64,000 nucleotides of DNA from Lachnospiraceae bacterium (GTDB lineage: Bacteria; Bacillota; Clostridia; Lachnospirales; Lachnospiraceae), in assembly GCA_029008875.1 (NCBI GenBank), contig JAQXJP010000027.1, forward strand, positions 39,416 through 103,415, written 5' to 3'. A program made the position numbers and the translations under genes. The notes below the pieces were generated by a model. The model was not told the origin of the DNA and did no database searches. It worked only from the letters and a program-made list of their open reading frames with translations. Positions within the stretch are counted from its first letter, which is position 1. Every line of letters starts with the position of its first letter. Shown piece by piece: positions 25,497-34,103 of this stretch.

Positions 25497-27050
25497 TTGG
25501 AAAAACAAGCTATAAAAAGAGTTCAAAAGATGGCAAAGGAATTCTCACAGATTACGCTGGATGACGATTACATCGTCAAAGACCAAAAGCCGGATGTAAT
25601 CAAAATCATTCATTCCAAGGGCTGCCTATCGTTTGAGGAAGCAAAGCCGTCCGGTCAGACGGTTTGGGTCAGCGGGAAATTGGATTTTCTGGTGCTTTAC
25701 CGCAGTGACGAGGATGGGAGCACACCGGAATCCCTGGCGGGGAGCGTTGCAATCCGGGAAAAGGTTATGATTGATCAAAATTGGGAAAACGAACCTTTGC
25801 GTGTGAGCGGAGAATTGGAGGATCTGTCCGTCGGAATCATCAACTCCAGAAAATTATCCATTCGCGCGGTCGTCAACCTGGAGATAGAAGCGGAAGGAAT
25901 TGTGGAGGAGGCAGTTGTATGTGAACTGGACTCCACAAGCCGGATGGAGCAAAAATGCAGTGAGAAAGAGGTGATGAATCTCATCTGTGCCAAGCGCGAT
26001 GTGTTGCGGTTGCACAATGAGGTGACACTCCCCAATTCCAAGGACAATATCGGGGAGATTAAGTATTCCCAGATTGATGTGAGAAACATCGAGACGGATG
26101 TCACCAAGGGGAAACTGCAGCTACAGGGGGAAGCCAGCATCTGTGTCGTGTACATTGGGGAGGAGAAAAAGGCGGAATGCTATGAGACGTCCCTCCCATT
26201 CTCCGGGGAACTGGAGCTGGATTGTATGAATGTGCCGGATATCTATTGGGTGAAGGCACGGGCCATGGACTGCGAGGTTGATGCAAGAAATGATTACGAC
26301 GAGGAAAGCAGAATTCTGGGGATTGAGATGTCTTTGGATATAGAGTACAAACTGTGGCAGGAGGAAAAGGTGACACTTCTGGAGGACGCCTACGCACTGG
26401 ATCGGGAGATATCTCTGGTAAAAGAATCCGGAATTCTCCCTGTCTTTTGCATGAAAAATGTTGCCAAGGTGAGACTGTCCGACAGCTTCCAGATGGATAA
26501 CAGCATGGAAAAAATAATGCAGATGTGTTTTTCCACAGCGGAGATTTCCATCGACCACGTGGAGCAGGTGGAGTGTGGGCTGCATTTTGAGGGGGTGATG
26601 TTGGTTCACCTCTTGTACCTGGCGGCGGAGGATGACTTCCCACTGGTTCATACCCAGGCATCCATTCCATTCGAGCAGACCGTGGAAATCATGAACTGCA
26701 AAGAGGAGACACAGTACGATTATGAAGTGTGGGTGGACCGGGTTCAGGTGAGCATCATGGATAATCGGGAATATGAGGTCAAGGGTGGAGTCAGCATTGC
26801 GGTTATGGCATGGAACGATGAACCCTATGAGCGGATTACGGATGTGGAAACCAGGGAGATGGGGATGGACACTCTTCCCGCACAGCCGGGAATTGTGGGA
26901 TATTGCGCCTGCAGGGAAGAGGAATTGTGGGATATCGCAAAAAAATACCATACCACGGTGGCGGATATCGAGAGCACAAACGGCATAACAGGAAAGACAA
27001 TCCCGGCGAACATGAAAATAATCATTGTAAAACAGGTCGCAAAATGTTAG
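25497..27050 (+). CDS. SPOCS/LysM spore morphogenesis protein, SipL-like
   Basis: Resembles SipL of Clostridioides difficile, which binds SpoIVA and helps form the spore coat. It has about three SPOCS (DUF3794) repeats (roughly residues 20-150, 165-300 and 310-465), recognisable by strands such as VSGELEDLSVGIINSRKLSIRAVVNLEIEA. A C-terminal LysM domain follows (EEELWDIAKKYHTTVADIESTNGITGKTIPANMKIII). The LysM domain of SipL is the part that contacts SpoIVA. The start is a TTG after GTGGAGGG; two adjacent TTG codons (25494 and 25497) are possible. A GAATATT at 25435-25441 could be the -35 of a sigma-E promoter, but the -10 is weak. Confidence 0.85.
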   Translation: MEKQAIKRVQKMAKEFSQITLDDDYIVKDQKPDVIKIIHSKGCLSFEEAKPSGQTVWVSGKLDFLVLYRSDEDGSTPESLAGSVAIREKVMIDQNWENEPLRVSGELEDLSVGIINSRKLSIRAVVNLEIEAEGIVEEAVVCELDSTSRMEQKCSEKEVMNLICAKRDVLRLHNEVTLPNSKDNIGEIKYSQIDVRNIETDVTKGKLQLQGEASICVVYIGEEKKAECYETSLPFSGELELDCMNVPDIYWVKARAMDCEVDARNDYDEESRILGIEMSLDIEYKLWQEEKVTLLEDAYALDREISLVKESGILPVFCMKNVAKVRLSDSFQMDNSMEKIMQMCFSTAEISIDHVEQVECGLHFEGVMLVHLLYLAAEDDFPLVHTQASIPFEQTVEIMNCKEETQYDYEVWVDRVQVSIMDNREYEVKGGVSIAVMAWNDEPYERITDVETREMGMDTLPAQPGIVGYCACREEELWDIAKKYHTTVADIESTNGITGKTIPANMKIIIVKQVAKC

Positions 27051-27101
27051 TATATAGGGGTATTTGAAACTTTTTGGCAAAAGAAAAAGAGGAGAATGAA
27101 A

Positions 27102-28475
27102 ATGGAAAATAACAATTTTAGTGATTACAGTGCGCCAACCTCCGGCGACGGAACAGACGCTTCTGATGCAACAGCTGCGGCAGGACAGCAGCCGGCAAAC
27201 GGGAATCAGCCGGTAAACGGGGAACAGCCGCAGTACGGAGCACAGCCGCAGTACGGGGAACAGCCGCAGTACGGAGCACAGCCGCAGTACGGAGCACAAC
27301 CGCAGTACGGGGAACAGCCGCAGTACGGGGAACAACCGCAGTACGGAGTACAGCCGCAGTACGGAGCACAGCCACAGTACGGAGCACAGCCACAGTACGG
27401 AGAGCAGCCGCAGTATGGGGCACAGACCCAATACGGCGACCAGACCCAGTATGGAGCACAGCCGCAGTATGGAACACAGCCACAGTACGGACAACAGCCA
27501 TATGGACAACAGCAGTACGGACAGCAGGCATATGGAGCCATGGTGGATGATAATGGTCAGCCAATCAAGAATAAGAGCGGAATGAAGATGGCATTCTCTG
27601 TACTCGAGATACTGTCAATTATTTTGTGTAACGTAATCGGTTTGATCATGGGTATCATCGGATGCATCTATGCAAGCAAGAGTGGGAAAGCTTACAATGA
27701 GGGCAGAAAAGAAGACTTCAAGGATGCTAACAAGACAACCAATATCGTCCTCTGGATTGGTTTGGCAAGTGTAATTTTGGTGGTGATTAGCTGGATTGTA
27801 ATTTTTGCAACCGGAGTATCTCTCGCAAAAGAGATTGAGAGTGAAATCAACAATGAGTACGAGTACGATATTACGGATGACGATTATGATTTCGACGAGT
27901 ATTTCCCGGATGACAATGAGGATCAGATTATCGGGGAAGCAGACGGCGAGCAGAGCCAGAGCATCCCGAATGCCAATATCGGAAAGTGGTATAGCTTTGT
28001 GCTGAACGGTCAGACACTGACCCTTCCCATGTCTCTGGATGAGTTTAAGGTTACCGGTTTTGACATTGACGAGGCTATCTACTCCGACACCCTTGAGCCG
28101 GGTGAGTATACATACTACATGTATTACGATGAGAACGGAAACTATATCGGATGGATTGACATCGCAAACTTCGGGGACACCACCATCACCGCAGCGGAGG
28201 GAACTGTTTTTGAGGTAGATATCGACAGCACCGCCCCGATGGTACAGTTTGTGGGCGGCCTCGACTTCAACTCTACCGAGGAGGAAGTTTTGGCTTACTT
28301 CGGAGAGCCGGATTACGAGTATCACTCCGATGAGGAAGCCGATTATGTGTCTTCCGAGTATACATGGTATCCGGACGATGCCGACAGCTATTACTGCGAT
28401 ATCGAGATTGATTTCTGGAACGGGGAGATGGATACCATCTACATCGAGTACGATGCAGGGCTCAGCAACCGTTAA
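27102..28475 (+). CDS. Membrane protein with QPQYG-repeat N-terminus and DUF4190-like segments
   Basis: Function unknown. The first 40 residues are Ser/Asp/Ala-rich, followed by about fifteen 6-residue repeats of the form Q-P-Q-Y-G-(A/E), a low-complexity, prion-like tract (to about residue 145). Two membrane segments follow (about 165-195 and 215-245), with a DUF4190-like signature including YASKSGKAYNEGRKEDFKDANKT. The acidic linker and extracytoplasmic domain (about 290-457) are rich in Asp, Glu and Tyr. If the repeats are cytoplasmic, as the two-segment topology suggests, the C-terminal domain would be cytoplasmic too, or the topology reversed. ATG 27102 is preferred over 27096 by spacing from GAGGAG. 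Confidence 0.65.
   Translation: MENNNFSDYSAPTSGDGTDASDATAAAGQQPANGNQPVNGEQPQYGAQPQYGEQPQYGAQPQYGAQPQYGEQPQYGEQPQYGVQPQYGAQPQYGAQPQYGEQPQYGAQTQYGDQTQYGAQPQYGTQPQYGQQPYGQQQYGQQAYGAMVDDNGQPIKNKSGMKMAFSVLEILSIILCNVIGLIMGIIGCIYASKSGKAYNEGRKEDFKDANKTTNIVLWIGLASVILVVISWIVIFATGVSLAKEIESEINNEYEYDITDDDYDFDEYFPDDNEDQIIGEADGEQSQSIPNANIGKWYSFVLNGQTLTLPMSLDEFKVTGFDIDEAIYSDTLEPGEYTYYMYYDENGNYIGWIDIANFGDTTITAAEGTVFEVDIDSTAPMVQFVGGLDFNSTEEEVLAYFGEPDYEYHSDEEADYVSSEYTWYPDDADSYYCDIEIDFWNGEMDTIYIEYDAGLSNR
27225..27503 (+). repeat. 18-bp tandem repeats encoding QPQYG(A/E)
   Basis: About fifteen imperfect copies of an 18-bp unit such as CAGCCGCAGTACGGAGCA. Units differ mainly at the sixth codon (Ala, Glu, Val, Asp, Thr or Gln). 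The unit length keeps the frame, so copy-number changes would alter protein length without a frameshift. Confidence 0.92.
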
Positions 28476-28495
28476 TTGAATCATTGGATGATTGA

Positions 28496-28534
28496 GGCAC
28501 TTTCTGTGAGCGTATCACGGGAAGTGTCTTTTTT
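28496..28534 (+). terminator. Terminator after the QPQYG-repeat gene
   Basis: Stem GGCACTTTCTGTGA/TCACGGGAAGTGTC (with a few G-T pairs) and TTTTTT. The rest of the 214-bp gap before the next gene is AT-rich, with no other feature seen. Confidence 0.8.
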
Positions 28535-28689
28535 GTTGTTTTTTATGGAAACATCCGAAAAAATTAAGAATCTCTTAAATTTGGCCGATACCATATAATG
28601 GAATGAAAAAAAGGTGGAAAAACAGGTGGAATTATGTCACAATATTCGTGTATCAACTCGACATATAAGGAAGAAAAAGGAGGGCTTTT

Positions 28690-29973
28690 GTGAAGTTTTT
28701 TTCCTACAAGGGTAATCGCAATCGTAAGAGAATCATATCAGCAATGCTGGTAGCCAGCTTCATGGCAACCCTGCCGCTCTCAAGCTCCAACCAGAGAGTG
28801 AATCTGGTTTCGGGACAGATAGAAGCATTTGCAACCACTACAAGTTCAAGCAACGGTTTTGACCAGTCCAAACTGGATGATGCGAAGCAGAAGAAAAAGG
28901 ACGCAGAGAAGAAACTGAGCGAGACCAAGAACAATATTACCGGAGTCAAGAACAATCAGACAAACGTAAAGAATCAGATAACCAACAACACCGCCAATCT
29001 GGAAACCATCAAACGAGAGTTGGAACAGACGAAGACGGACATTGAGAATAAGCAGGCGGAGATCGATCAGACCAATCAGGATCTGATTGCTGCGCAGGAG
29101 GAAGTGGACAGGCAGTATGAATCCATGAAACTTCGCATTCAGTTTATGTATGAGAACAATGCGGACGAGTCCCTGCTTACAGCACTGCTGGAGTCGGATG
29201 GACTGGCGGACATGCTGGTGAGGGTGGAATACATAACCGATGTGTATAAGACGGACCGGGAACTGATGGATGCTTATGAATTGGCTCTTCAGACCGTGGA
29301 GGAGAAGGCTGCACTTTTGGCATCCCAGATGGATGATTTGGTAGCTCTCCAGAGTTCCTATGAGGCAAGACAGACGGAATTGGAAAATGCCATTGTCGCT
29401 TTGCAGGGCCAGTCCGCGGAGTATGCCAGCCAGCTTGCGGCTCTGAACACTTTGAAATCACAGATCAACACGGAAATTGCGAACTGGGCAGAGATTATCC
29501 GCCAGCAGGAGGCTCTTGCTGCAGGCCAGGATCCCAACAACTATGCAGGTGGTGGATCCGGTAAGGGAGGACTCGGTTCCGCAGCCTACCTGAAGGACGA
29601 TTCCTATAATCCGGATTACAAGACCTCAGTCTCCCCGGACTCCCTGATATCCTTTGCCTTGCAGTATGTGGGCAATCCGTATGTGTGGGGCGGAAACAGT
29701 TTGACCAACGGATGCGACTGCTCCGGGTTTGTGCACCTTGTTTTCCAGAATTTCGGCATCTCCACGCCGAGATATTCCCAGTCGTTTTTGACATCGGGGC
29801 AGCCGGTATCCTATAATAATATGAAAAAGGGCGATGTGGTGGTTTATCCGGGACATGTTGCAATTTATCTGGGGAACGGTTGTATTGTGGAGGCGCAGTC
29901 TACCAAGGCAGGAATTACCAGCAATCGATCTGTAAATTGTCATACGATTACCGGTATTCGTAGACTACTTTAA
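28690..29973 (+). CDS. Secreted coiled-coil NlpC/P60 peptidoglycan hydrolase
   Basis: A cell-wall DL-endopeptidase of the CwlO/PcsB type. A signal peptide (residues 1-48) is followed by a long coiled coil (about 55-285, Lys/Glu/Gln-rich with DQSKLDDAKQKKKDAEKKLSE). FtsEX is known to engage such a domain in related enzymes. A glycine-rich linker leads to the NlpC/P60 domain (about 315-427), with Cys344 in GCDCSGF, His389 in PGHVAIYLG, and His418 near the end as probable catalytic residues. The start is GTG after AAGGAGGGC. A terminator lies directly downstream. Confidence 0.92.
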   Translation: MKFFSYKGNRNRKRIISAMLVASFMATLPLSSSNQRVNLVSGQIEAFATTTSSSNGFDQSKLDDAKQKKKDAEKKLSETKNNITGVKNNQTNVKNQITNNTANLETIKRELEQTKTDIENKQAEIDQTNQDLIAAQEEVDRQYESMKLRIQFMYENNADESLLTALLESDGLADMLVRVEYITDVYKTDRELMDAYELALQTVEEKAALLASQMDDLVALQSSYEARQTELENAIVALQGQSAEYASQLAALNTLKSQINTEIANWAEIIRQQEALAAGQDPNNYAGGGSGKGGLGSAAYLKDDSYNPDYKTSVSPDSLISFALQYVGNPYVWGGNSLTNGCDCSGFVHLVFQNFGISTPRYSQSFLTSGQPVSYNNMKKGDVVVYPGHVAIYLGNGCIVEAQSTKAGITSNRSVNCHTITGIRRLL

Positions 29974-29993
29974 ATCTGCATATTTATTGACAC

Positions 29994-30022
29994 AAAAACC
30001 GCTGCATTTTGTAGCGGTTTTT
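29994..30022 (+). terminator. Terminator of the NlpC/P60 gene
   Basis: AAAAACCGCT/AGCGGTTTTT stem with a 9-nt loop, 20 bp after the stop. Confidence 0.88.
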
Positions 30023-30073
30023 CGTAGAATAAAGAGAGAGGTTGCAAAAGGCAACAAGATGGAGGCAAATACT

Positions 30074-30511
30074 ATGCAAATGGAAAAATTACAGCAGGAC
30101 ATGATTGCAGCGATGAAGGCGAAGGATAAGGTGCGCAAGGATGCGATTGCGACCCTGGTCTCCGCGGCCAAAAAAGCGGGTATCGACGCCGGGTGCCGAG
30201 AGAATATCCCGGAGGAGATGGTCAACCAGGTGATTATGAAGGAGATTAAGACCGTCAAAGAGCAGATTGACAGCTGCCCGGACAGCAGACAGGACCTGAA
30301 GGAGGAGTATCAGGCCAGATATGATATTTTCCAGGAATATGCACCGCAGATGATGTCCGCGGAGGAAGTGGAGAAGGTGATTCTCGAAAAATTTGGGGAT
30401 GTAGTGGCAAGCAAGAACAAGGGAATGATTATGAAAAATGTGATGCCGGAGCTCAAGGGCAAGGCGGACGGAAAAGTGATCAACGAGGTTGTGGCAAAGC
30501 TTTGTCAGTAA
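30074..30511 (+). CDS. GatB/YqeY domain protein
   Basis: A 145-residue YqeY-family protein related to the tail domain of the Asp/Glu-tRNA amidotransferase subunit GatB; its exact role is unknown. Typical features are LQQDMIAAMKAKDKVRKDAIATLVSAAKK at the start and ELKGKADGKVINEVVAKLC at the end, where most family members have GRADGKxVNxxVK. The ATG at 30074 has GGAGG at 8-nt spacing; the frame stays open upstream into the terminator, which cannot be coding. Confidence 0.88.
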   Translation: MQMEKLQQDMIAAMKAKDKVRKDAIATLVSAAKKAGIDAGCRENIPEEMVNQVIMKEIKTVKEQIDSCPDSRQDLKEEYQARYDIFQEYAPQMMSAEEVEKVILEKFGDVVASKNKGMIMKNVMPELKGKADGKVINEVVAKLCQ

Positions 30512-30540
30512 GATGATGTTGAGATAACTATGAGAAAAAT

Positions 30541-31197
30541 ATGAAAAAGCGATTATGTATTACGTTTATTCTCGTAGCAACTTTGGTATGTCTGGTCGTG
30601 TATTCCGGCCGGCAGGGGGATAAACGAAGAAAAATTGTGTATTCCCAGTCCTTGAATCTGGTGGCGGCCCAAATTAACGGAGAGGATTTGACTCTCCGGG
30701 ATTTGGCTTTCTACGTGGCTTATGAGGAAAACCAGGTGGAGCAACAGGCTTTGGCGTACAATTGTGAGGACACTTCCCGTTATTGGAACATGAGAACGGA
30801 CCATACCTATATTCGAATTGCCGCCCGAAACGCGGCAATCCAAATGGCGCTGCACGATGAACTGTTCTATCAGATGGCACAGCAGGAGGAGATCCGACTG
30901 TCGGAGCAGGAGGAAGAACTTCTGGCGACAAGTGTTGCGGATTTCTGGGCGGATTTGACAGACGACGAAAAAGAGAATATGCTTGGTATTGAGTATGAAG
31001 ACATTGCAGAGTCCATGGAGAAGATGGCATATGCCCAGAAGATGCAATTCATATACAGCCAGCTGAACAACACGGAGTATGAGACCTATGATTTTTCCAC
31101 GGATACATATGCGGCAATGCTGGAAGAACAGGACTACAAGATCTACGAGGACGTATGGGGACGTGTGGATTTTGGCAATGTGACATTAGTACATTAG
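30541..31197 (+). CDS. Secreted SurA-N/PrsA-like protein without a recognised isomerase domain
   Basis: A 218-residue exported protein with an N-terminal hydrophobic segment (about residues 5-22) and no lipobox Cys. The rest is helical, with AQINGEDLTLRDLAFYVAYEE near residue 40 resembling the N-terminal chaperone domain of SurA/PrsA foldases (a 'V-N-G-E-x-I' start). No parvulin isomerase domain follows. A role in folding secreted proteins is inferred and not certain. It lies between yqeY and map with a weak ribosome-binding site. Confidence 0.55.
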   Translation: MKKRLCITFILVATLVCLVVYSGRQGDKRRKIVYSQSLNLVAAQINGEDLTLRDLAFYVAYEENQVEQQALAYNCEDTSRYWNMRTDHTYIRIAARNAAIQMALHDELFYQMAQQEEIRLSEQEEELLATSVADFWADLTDDEKENMLGIEYEDIAESMEKMAYAQKMQFIYSQLNNTEYETYDFSTDTYAAMLEEQDYKIYEDVWGRVDFGNVTLVH

Positions 31198-31211
31198 AAA
31201 GAAGACGAAAA

Positions 31212-32087
31212 ATGGCAGTAAAAATCGGAAGAAATGATCCCTGCTGGTGCAAGAGCGGGAAAAAGTATAAGGTGTGTCACGCGGCGTTTGATGACAAGAT
31301 TGCTAAGTTTGCGGCCATGGGACACAAGGTTCCGCCCCGGGATATTATCAAGACCCCGGAACAGATTGAAAAAATCAAGGAGAGTGCCAAAATTAACATT
31401 GCGGTGCTGGACTATATCGAGAAGAATATTCACGAGGGCATGAGCACCGCTGAAATTGACAAGATTGTGTACGACATGACCACGGATATGGGCGGAATTC
31501 CGGCGCCACTCAACTACGAGGGATATCCCTACAGCGTATGCACATCCGTGAATGAGCAGGTGTGCCACGGCTTCCCCTCCGAGAAAGTAATCTTGAAGAG
31601 CGGAGATATCCTCAATGTGGATTGTTCCACTATTCTGAACGGATATTATTCCGATTCCTCCAGAATGTTTTGCATCGGGGAGGTGAGTCCGGAGAAGAAA
31701 CGTTTGGTGCAGGTGACCAAGGAATGTGTGGAGCTTGGTTTGGAGCAGGTGAAGCCTTGGGGATTCCTTGGGGACATGGGGCAGGCGGTGCATGACCACG
31801 CCTATAAAAACGGATACACCATCGTCCGCGAAATCGGAGGCCACGGGGTAGGACTCCAATTTCATGAGGAGCCATGGGTGGGTTATCACACCAGAAAAGG
31901 AACGGATATGCTTCTGGTTCCCGGTATGATTTTTACCATTGAGCCCATGGTGAATATGGGAAGAGTCGAGATATATATTGATGATGAGAATGATTGGGAG
32001 GTATACACCGAGGATGGAAAACCTTCGGCACAGTGGGAGATCATGGTGCTGGTGACCGAGGACGGTCATGAGGTTTTGGCTTGGTAA
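31212..32087 (+). CDS. map: Type I methionine aminopeptidase with N-terminal SEC-C zinc motif
   Basis: Removes the initiator methionine from new proteins. The N-terminus carries a SEC-C zinc motif (NDPCWCKSGKKYKVCH, residues 8-23), found in a subset of clostridial enzymes and thought to help ribosome binding. The catalytic domain has the metal ligands of the family: the NVDCSTILNGYYSDSSR segment, GHGVGLQFHEEP, FTIEPMVNMG and the final glutamate region. The length of 291 residues fits the SEC-C form. The chosen ATG lies after GAAAGAAG; a longer frame upstream overlaps the previous gene without a ribosome-binding site. Confidence 0.94.
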   Translation: MAVKIGRNDPCWCKSGKKYKVCHAAFDDKIAKFAAMGHKVPPRDIIKTPEQIEKIKESAKINIAVLDYIEKNIHEGMSTAEIDKIVYDMTTDMGGIPAPLNYEGYPYSVCTSVNEQVCHGFPSEKVILKSGDILNVDCSTILNGYYSDSSRMFCIGEVSPEKKRLVQVTKECVELGLEQVKPWGFLGDMGQAVHDHAYKNGYTIVREIGGHGVGLQFHEEPWVGYHTRKGTDMLLVPGMIFTIEPMVNMGRVEIYIDDENDWEVYTEDGKPSAQWEIMVLVTEDGHEVLAW

Positions 32088-32645
32088 ATGCGTATGAAGA
32101 GTAGAATTACAACATTTACAAAAATTGATTTTGATGCGTTGAATCCTTCTATGGAGGATATTCGTATTGCGGACATCGCCCATGCTCTCTCCATGCTCAC
32201 GAGAGCCAACGGGCATTTCCCCAAGTTTTTTTCTGTAGGACAGCACAGCATTCAGTGCTGCCGTGAAGCCCTTGCGCGGAACTACAGCCCCCGGGTGGCC
32301 ATGGCGTGTCTGCTTCACGATGCCAGCGAGGCGTATATTTCAGATATCACACGGCCGGTAAAAAAGTATATGACCATGTATCTTCAGATTGAGGACCAGC
32401 TGCAGTCCATGATTTTTGAAAAGTTTCTGGGATCTTCTTTGGAGGAAGAGGAGGCTGTGTTGGTGGACAACATTGATGACGGATGCCTGTTCTACGAGTT
32501 TGACCATTTCATGAATATCCGGATGTCGGAGGTGGAACCGGTCATGGTCAGCAATTTGAATTACGATTTCCGACCCATGGAGGATGTGGAGAAAGAGTTT
32601 CTGGATCTGTACCGGGAAATTGCGGAAGAATTGAAGCAGAATTAA
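32088..32645 (+). CDS. HD-domain phosphohydrolase, YfbR-like
   Basis: A 185-residue HD-superfamily hydrolase. The metal-binding histidines and aspartates are in VGQHSIQCC (about residue 46) and ACLLHDASEAYISDITRPVK (about 73). This resembles the YfbR 5'-nucleotidase and related nucleotide hydrolases, so a phosphomonoester or nucleotide substrate is likely but not established. The start codon directly follows the map stop, with GAGG within map, so translation is probably coupled. A symmetrical terminator follows. Confidence 0.85.
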   Translation: MRMKSRITTFTKIDFDALNPSMEDIRIADIAHALSMLTRANGHFPKFFSVGQHSIQCCREALARNYSPRVAMACLLHDASEAYISDITRPVKKYMTMYLQIEDQLQSMIFEKFLGSSLEEEEAVLVDNIDDGCLFYEFDHFMNIRMSEVEPVMVSNLNYDFRPMEDVEKEFLDLYREIAEELKQN

Positions 32646-32648
32646 TAG

Positions 32649-32692
32649 AATTCCCGCCCATTGTCATATAGCGGTATGACTGGGCGGGAATT
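32649..32692. terminator. Bidirectional terminator between convergent genes
   Basis: AATTCCCGCCCA/TGGGCGGGAATT with a 20-nt loop sits between the plus-strand HD gene and the minus-strand DUF4317 gene. Confidence 0.82.
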
Positions 32693-32723
32693 ATTTACTG
32701 TATTATAGACTGCCCGTGATGAC

Positions 32724-34010
32724 CTACACGGTTGTGTTAACGCCGTTGATGGTGGCGTGCTCGTTTTCGGCCATGGGAATTACCAGGCATTTTTCACCGT
32801 TGATGATTTGCGAGGTGATCTGGGAAGCTTTCTCCGGCTTCACACGGAGAACCACATCGTAGGTCTTGGTTTCCGCGATGTAATTGTCGATGACTTCCTG
32901 CTTCTCGATCAGCTGTGTGGTGCGCTCTTTGAGCTCCTCGTCCTTGGCGGAGAGTTGAACGGTCAGGTCGCCCACCTGCTCCTCCAGGGCCATCTTCTCC
33001 GCCCGGATTTCGTTGGCCACCAGAGCCTTGCTGTCGATGACGTGCTCCACCTCCGGAAGCTTGTCGCCGAAGGCTTCATCCATGGACTTTTCGATACGGC
33101 TCACCTTATCCTCCGGAATATTGCTGTCCACCAGCGCCTTGGCAACGGTGTCCTTGTCCAAGAGGAAGGGATCTGCATCCTCGTCATGGGTCTCCGTGTA
33201 TTCTTCCACCATGTCACTCAGGGACTGCTGGATATCCAGCAGGATGTCCTCCGTGTCTTCATCCTCCGCTCCAAGTACATTGCGAACGATGGAGTGGAAT
33301 GCCATCTTCTGTTCCGTCGCGGTTCTCTCGATGCCGCAACCCAGCCCGTTGGCCATGAATTCGGAATGAGGCTCCTTGGTGTTCTTGGTGTAGAACAGGG
33401 TGGAGTGGATGTCGGTGCTTCTGTCGTTGAATGCGGGGAAGAGGAAGGCGGTGTCCGGTGCACCCACCACCCAGTCGCGGATGCGGGAGCCGATTCTTTT
33501 TTCATCCTCCCGGTAGCCCAGGCCCGGCTTGGACAAATCCACGGGACAGATGGCGCAAATCAGGTATTCGTAGGCTTCCTCGGATTCGTCCAAATTATCA
33601 TTATCCTTGGTTCTTGTCATGACATCGTACACGTCATGGAACAGGAGGATGAGGTAGTTTCCGGCGTGATCGTAGGTGTCGATCACCAGGTCATAGTAGC
33701 GGTCAAGAAGTGTCTCATCCTCCAGTTTGGTGTCGCGCAGTGCCATGAGAATCTGCTGGCGTCCGCCGACGGCTTCCTCCTCTGTGGGAAAATGGAGTTC
33801 CAACAGATTGTTGCCCAGAGTTCCGGACAGGGCTTTGTTGGCAATCTCCAGATATTTATAGAATTCTTCGTCCTCCAAATTCAGGAATTTCCCTCCCCAG
33901 GTACATACCTTGTTGCGGTTGCAGTCCACGTAGCATCCGCAAAGACGGGTAAAGGTGGCATCTTCCTTCTTAAAGCGGCGTTTTATTTCCAGTACTTCCT
34001 TTTTGTTCAT
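32724..34010 (-). CDS. DUF4317 family protein
   Basis: A 428-residue cytoplasmic protein of the DUF4317 family, common in Lachnospiraceae and of unknown function. Recognisable segments are MNKKEVLEIKRRFKKEDATFTRLCGCYVD at the start, LFHDVYDVMTRTKDN, and VDLSKPGLGY. There is a long Glu/Lys coiled coil late in the protein (about 325-385) and no membrane segment. The ATG follows AAGGAG. It is divergent from the GTPase-nuclease fusion gene, sharing about 90 bp of upstream sequence. Confidence 0.8.
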   Translation of the reverse strand: MNKKEVLEIKRRFKKEDATFTRLCGCYVDCNRNKVCTWGGKFLNLEDEEFYKYLEIANKALSGTLGNNLLELHFPTEEEAVGGRQQILMALRDTKLEDETLLDRYYDLVIDTYDHAGNYLILLFHDVYDVMTRTKDNDNLDESEEAYEYLICAICPVDLSKPGLGYREDEKRIGSRIRDWVVGAPDTAFLFPAFNDRSTDIHSTLFYTKNTKEPHSEFMANGLGCGIERTATEQKMAFHSIVRNVLGAEDEDTEDILLDIQQSLSDMVEEYTETHDEDADPFLLDKDTVAKALVDSNIPEDKVSRIEKSMDEAFGDKLPEVEHVIDSKALVANEIRAEKMALEEQVGDLTVQLSAKDEELKERTTQLIEKQEVIDNYIAETKTYDVVLRVKPEKASQITSQIINGEKCLVIPMAENEHATINGVNTTV

Positions 34011-34103
34011 GTTTTTTCTCCTTTATGTTGCGAGTGAATGGAATCATTATACACCAATTTTTTATTCTGTGGTAGAATGGAATATATTTTGGAGGATATG
34101 ATT

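Noticed and set aside
27225..27503. Possible CRISPR array
   Set aside because: The 18-bp units are contiguous, with no spacers, and encode an in-frame protein repeat.
26121..27509. Minus-strand open frame of 462 codons opposite the SPOCS gene and the QPQYG repeats
   Set aside because: Its repeats (LRLCSVLRLF-type) are just the reverse of the 18-bp repeats; the plus-strand genes have clear domains and starts.
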